A stretch of 7,319 nucleotides of DNA from an uncultured Ruminococcus sp. (GTDB taxonomy: Bacteria > Bacillota > Clostridia > Oscillospirales > Ruminococcaceae): positions 1-7,319 of the forward strand of contig CAMHUJ010000080.1 of NCBI GenBank assembly GCA_946188175.1, given 5' to 3'. Shown one piece after another: positions 6,632-7,319 of this stretch. Under the pieces are notes generated by a model, which did no database searches, was not told where the DNA came from, and saw only the letters and a list, made by a program, of their open reading frames with translations. Numbering within the stretch: the stretch's first letter is position 1; each line of letters opens with the position of its first letter. Both the position numbers and the translations under genes were made by a program.

Positions 6632-7107
6632 GCGGCATCCTCCCTGTGCGGTACCGGATGTTCCGTCAGATAGCGGTCAAGAATCTCCGCGGCGGTATGC
6701 ACAAACCGGATACACGGGCGTACCTTATAATACTGCTCCGTGCGCTTGTCCGGCTCCGGCGTACTTGTAACGGCAAGTCCTTTGAGCAGCTCGCGGCAGA
6801 TAATTGTCTCATGTTCCGCCTTGAATTCGGCAGCAAGCTGCTGAATGCGGGCGTAGTGCTCCTTCTTCTCCGGATCGCCGCTGTTTGCATCGTAGCCGTA
6901 GAGCAGACCTGCGACCATAAACATCGCAGAGCAGGTGCCGCAGACCTCGCGCATCCTGCCCATGCCGCCGCCGAAGGATGATGCAAGGCGCATGGAGGTT
7001 GTCTCGTCAAAGCCTGTCACATCGGAGAATGCAGCGAGCACTGCCTGTGCGCAGTTCATGCCGTCCGCAAAATACTTTTCAGCCTTCGCAATATGATTAT
7101 ATTCCAT
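6619..7107 (-). CDS. C_GCAxxG_C_C family protein (putative redox-type cysteine protein)
   Basis: This 162-residue protein is of the C_GCAxxG_C_C family, common in anaerobes and without an established biochemical role. The hallmark cysteines are present: Cys19 in DGMNCAQAVLAAF (15-27), Cys56 in FGGGMGRMREVCGTCSAM (45-62), Cys104 in IICRELLKG (102-110) and Cys132 in RPCIRFVHTAAEIL (130-143). There is an additional Cys59 three residues after Cys56 and a Cys160 in the C-terminal tail. The spaced cysteines suggest metal or cofactor binding or thiol chemistry, but that is inference. No signal peptide or membrane segment is visible, though a hydrophobic stretch runs AMFMVAGLLYGY. AAAGGA (complement of 7116-7121) lies 8 bases before the ATG. 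It is the first gene of the - strand operon, downstream of a near-consensus promoter at 7138-7166. Confidence 0.9.
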   Translation of the reverse strand: MEYNHIAKAEKYFADGMNCAQAVLAAFSDVTGFDETTSMRLASSFGGGMGRMREVCGTCSAMFMVAGLLYGYDANSGDPEKKEHYARIQQLAAEFKAEHETIICRELLKGLAVTSTPEPDKRTEQYYKVRPCIRFVHTAAEILDRYLTEHPVPHREDAACTE

Positions 7108-7137
7108 AATAACAGTCCTTTCCCTGTGATATTCACT

Positions 7138-7166
7138 ATTATATATGAAATGCTGAAAAAAATCAA
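7138..7166 (-). promoter_or_regulatory. Sigma-A type promoter of the leftward operon
   Basis: Read on the - strand, -35 TTGATT (complement of 7161-7166), a 17-base spacer and -10 TATAAT (complement of 7138-7143, a perfect match) precede the C_GCAxxG_C_C gene. Expected transcription start is near 7131, giving a leader of about 24 bases. Confidence 0.8.
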
Positions 7167-7205
7167 GAGGGGAGTGTGCAGAGACCAGAATTATGAGAAA
7201 AGGGC

Positions 7206-7234
7206 TTGATTTTCGGGCGGAAAAGTTGTATAAT
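7206..7234 (+). promoter_or_regulatory. Sigma-A type promoter of the rightward gene
   Basis: -35 TTGATT (7206-7211), a 17-base spacer and -10 TATAAT (7229-7234) drive the gene starting at 7286. The hexamers and spacing equal those of the divergent promoter. Expected start of transcription is near 7241, giving a leader of about 45 bases. Confidence 0.82.
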
Positions 7235-7285
7235 AGGAAGAAGGTAAGTGAAAGGACTGCCTAAAAACCGAAAGGAGTTTTCATA

Positions 7286-7319
7286 ATGATTTATTCGCAC
7301 GAAGTTGAAACAATGTGCC
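7286..7319 (+). CDS. Start of a rightward gene (first 11 codons only); possible Fe-S scaffold-like protein
   Basis: An ATG at 7286 follows AAAGGAG (7271-7277) at 8 bases and a near-consensus promoter at 7206-7234, so a gene start is well supported. Only MIYSHEVETMC is visible before the window ends. From memory, this N-terminus resembles a family of clostridial proteins annotated as iron-sulfur cluster assembly scaffold-like, which begin with a similar MIYSHEV..MC sequence. Eleven residues are too few to establish that, so the product call is tentative while the start itself is sound. Confidence 0.6.
   Translation, partial: MIYSHEVETMC

Larger units (their letters stand above)
7113..7259. 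repeat. Inverted three-block arrangement spanning the divergent promoters
   Basis: Two 55-base arms face outwards, the left read on the - strand from 7167 to 7113 and the right on the + strand from 7205 to 7259. Each contains CTTGATTTT, then 15 unmatched bases, TATAATAG, then 13 unmatched bases, then GAAAGGACTG. The first two blocks are the promoter elements with flanking bases. The third lies within both predicted transcripts; in the leftward one it holds the Shine-Dalgarno sequence. The intervening bases match only at chance level. Confidence 0.75.

Noticed and set aside
7113..7259. Insertion sequence or transposon ends, from the 10-base inverted repeat
   Set aside because: There is no transposase, the enclosed 127 bases hold only promoters, and no target-site duplication flanks the repeat.

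Overview
This window looks like chromosomal DNA from a Gram-positive anaerobe of the class Clostridia, possibly a Ruminococcus/Oscillospiraceae relative. That placement is an inference. It rests on strong AAGGAGG-type ribosome binding sites, moderate GC content, a clostridial-style arabinose gene set (two sugar permeases, a ribulokinase unlike E. coli AraB, and AraA), and a C_GCAxxG_C_C family protein. No rRNA, tRNA, CRISPR array, insertion sequence or phage gene is visible.

Bases 1-5901 (+ strand) are the 3' part of a tightly packed sugar-uptake and catabolism operon. In order it holds the C-terminal half of a tandem-domain sugar ABC ATPase (cut by the window edge), a YtfT-like permease, a YjfF-like permease, an FGGY carbohydrate kinase and L-arabinose isomerase. 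The gene junctions run from a 4-base overlap to 40 bases, and no internal promoter or terminator is evident. A strong intrinsic terminator at 5944-5987 closes the operon. The genes suggest a pathway in which L-arabinose, or an arabinofuranose-type sugar, enters through the ABC transporter. AraA then isomerises L-arabinose to L-ribulose, and the kinase presumably phosphorylates it to L-ribulose 5-phosphate. The periplasmic-type binding protein, the epimerase AraD and any regulator are not in the window, and neither is the operon promoter.

Bases 6046-7107 (- strand) are a convergent three-gene operon: a C_GCAxxG_C_C family cysteine protein, an unrecognised 97-residue protein and an acylphosphatase. 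The first two genes overlap by 13 bases and the third starts 16 bases after the second, so the three are probably co-transcribed.

Bases 7108-7285 are a divergent regulatory region. Each side has a near-consensus sigma-A promoter (TTGATT, 17-base spacer, TATAAT). The two arms also share a third block, GAAAGGACTG, at the same distance downstream of the -10 box, so three matched blocks occur at identical spacing within 55 bases on each strand. This is the least expected feature of the window. The rightmost gene begins at 7286 and only its first 11 codons are present.

No clearly new biological system is present. The best leads are the shared 5' leader block of the divergent promoters, the unrecognised 97-residue protein, and the non-AraB kinase in the ribulokinase position.
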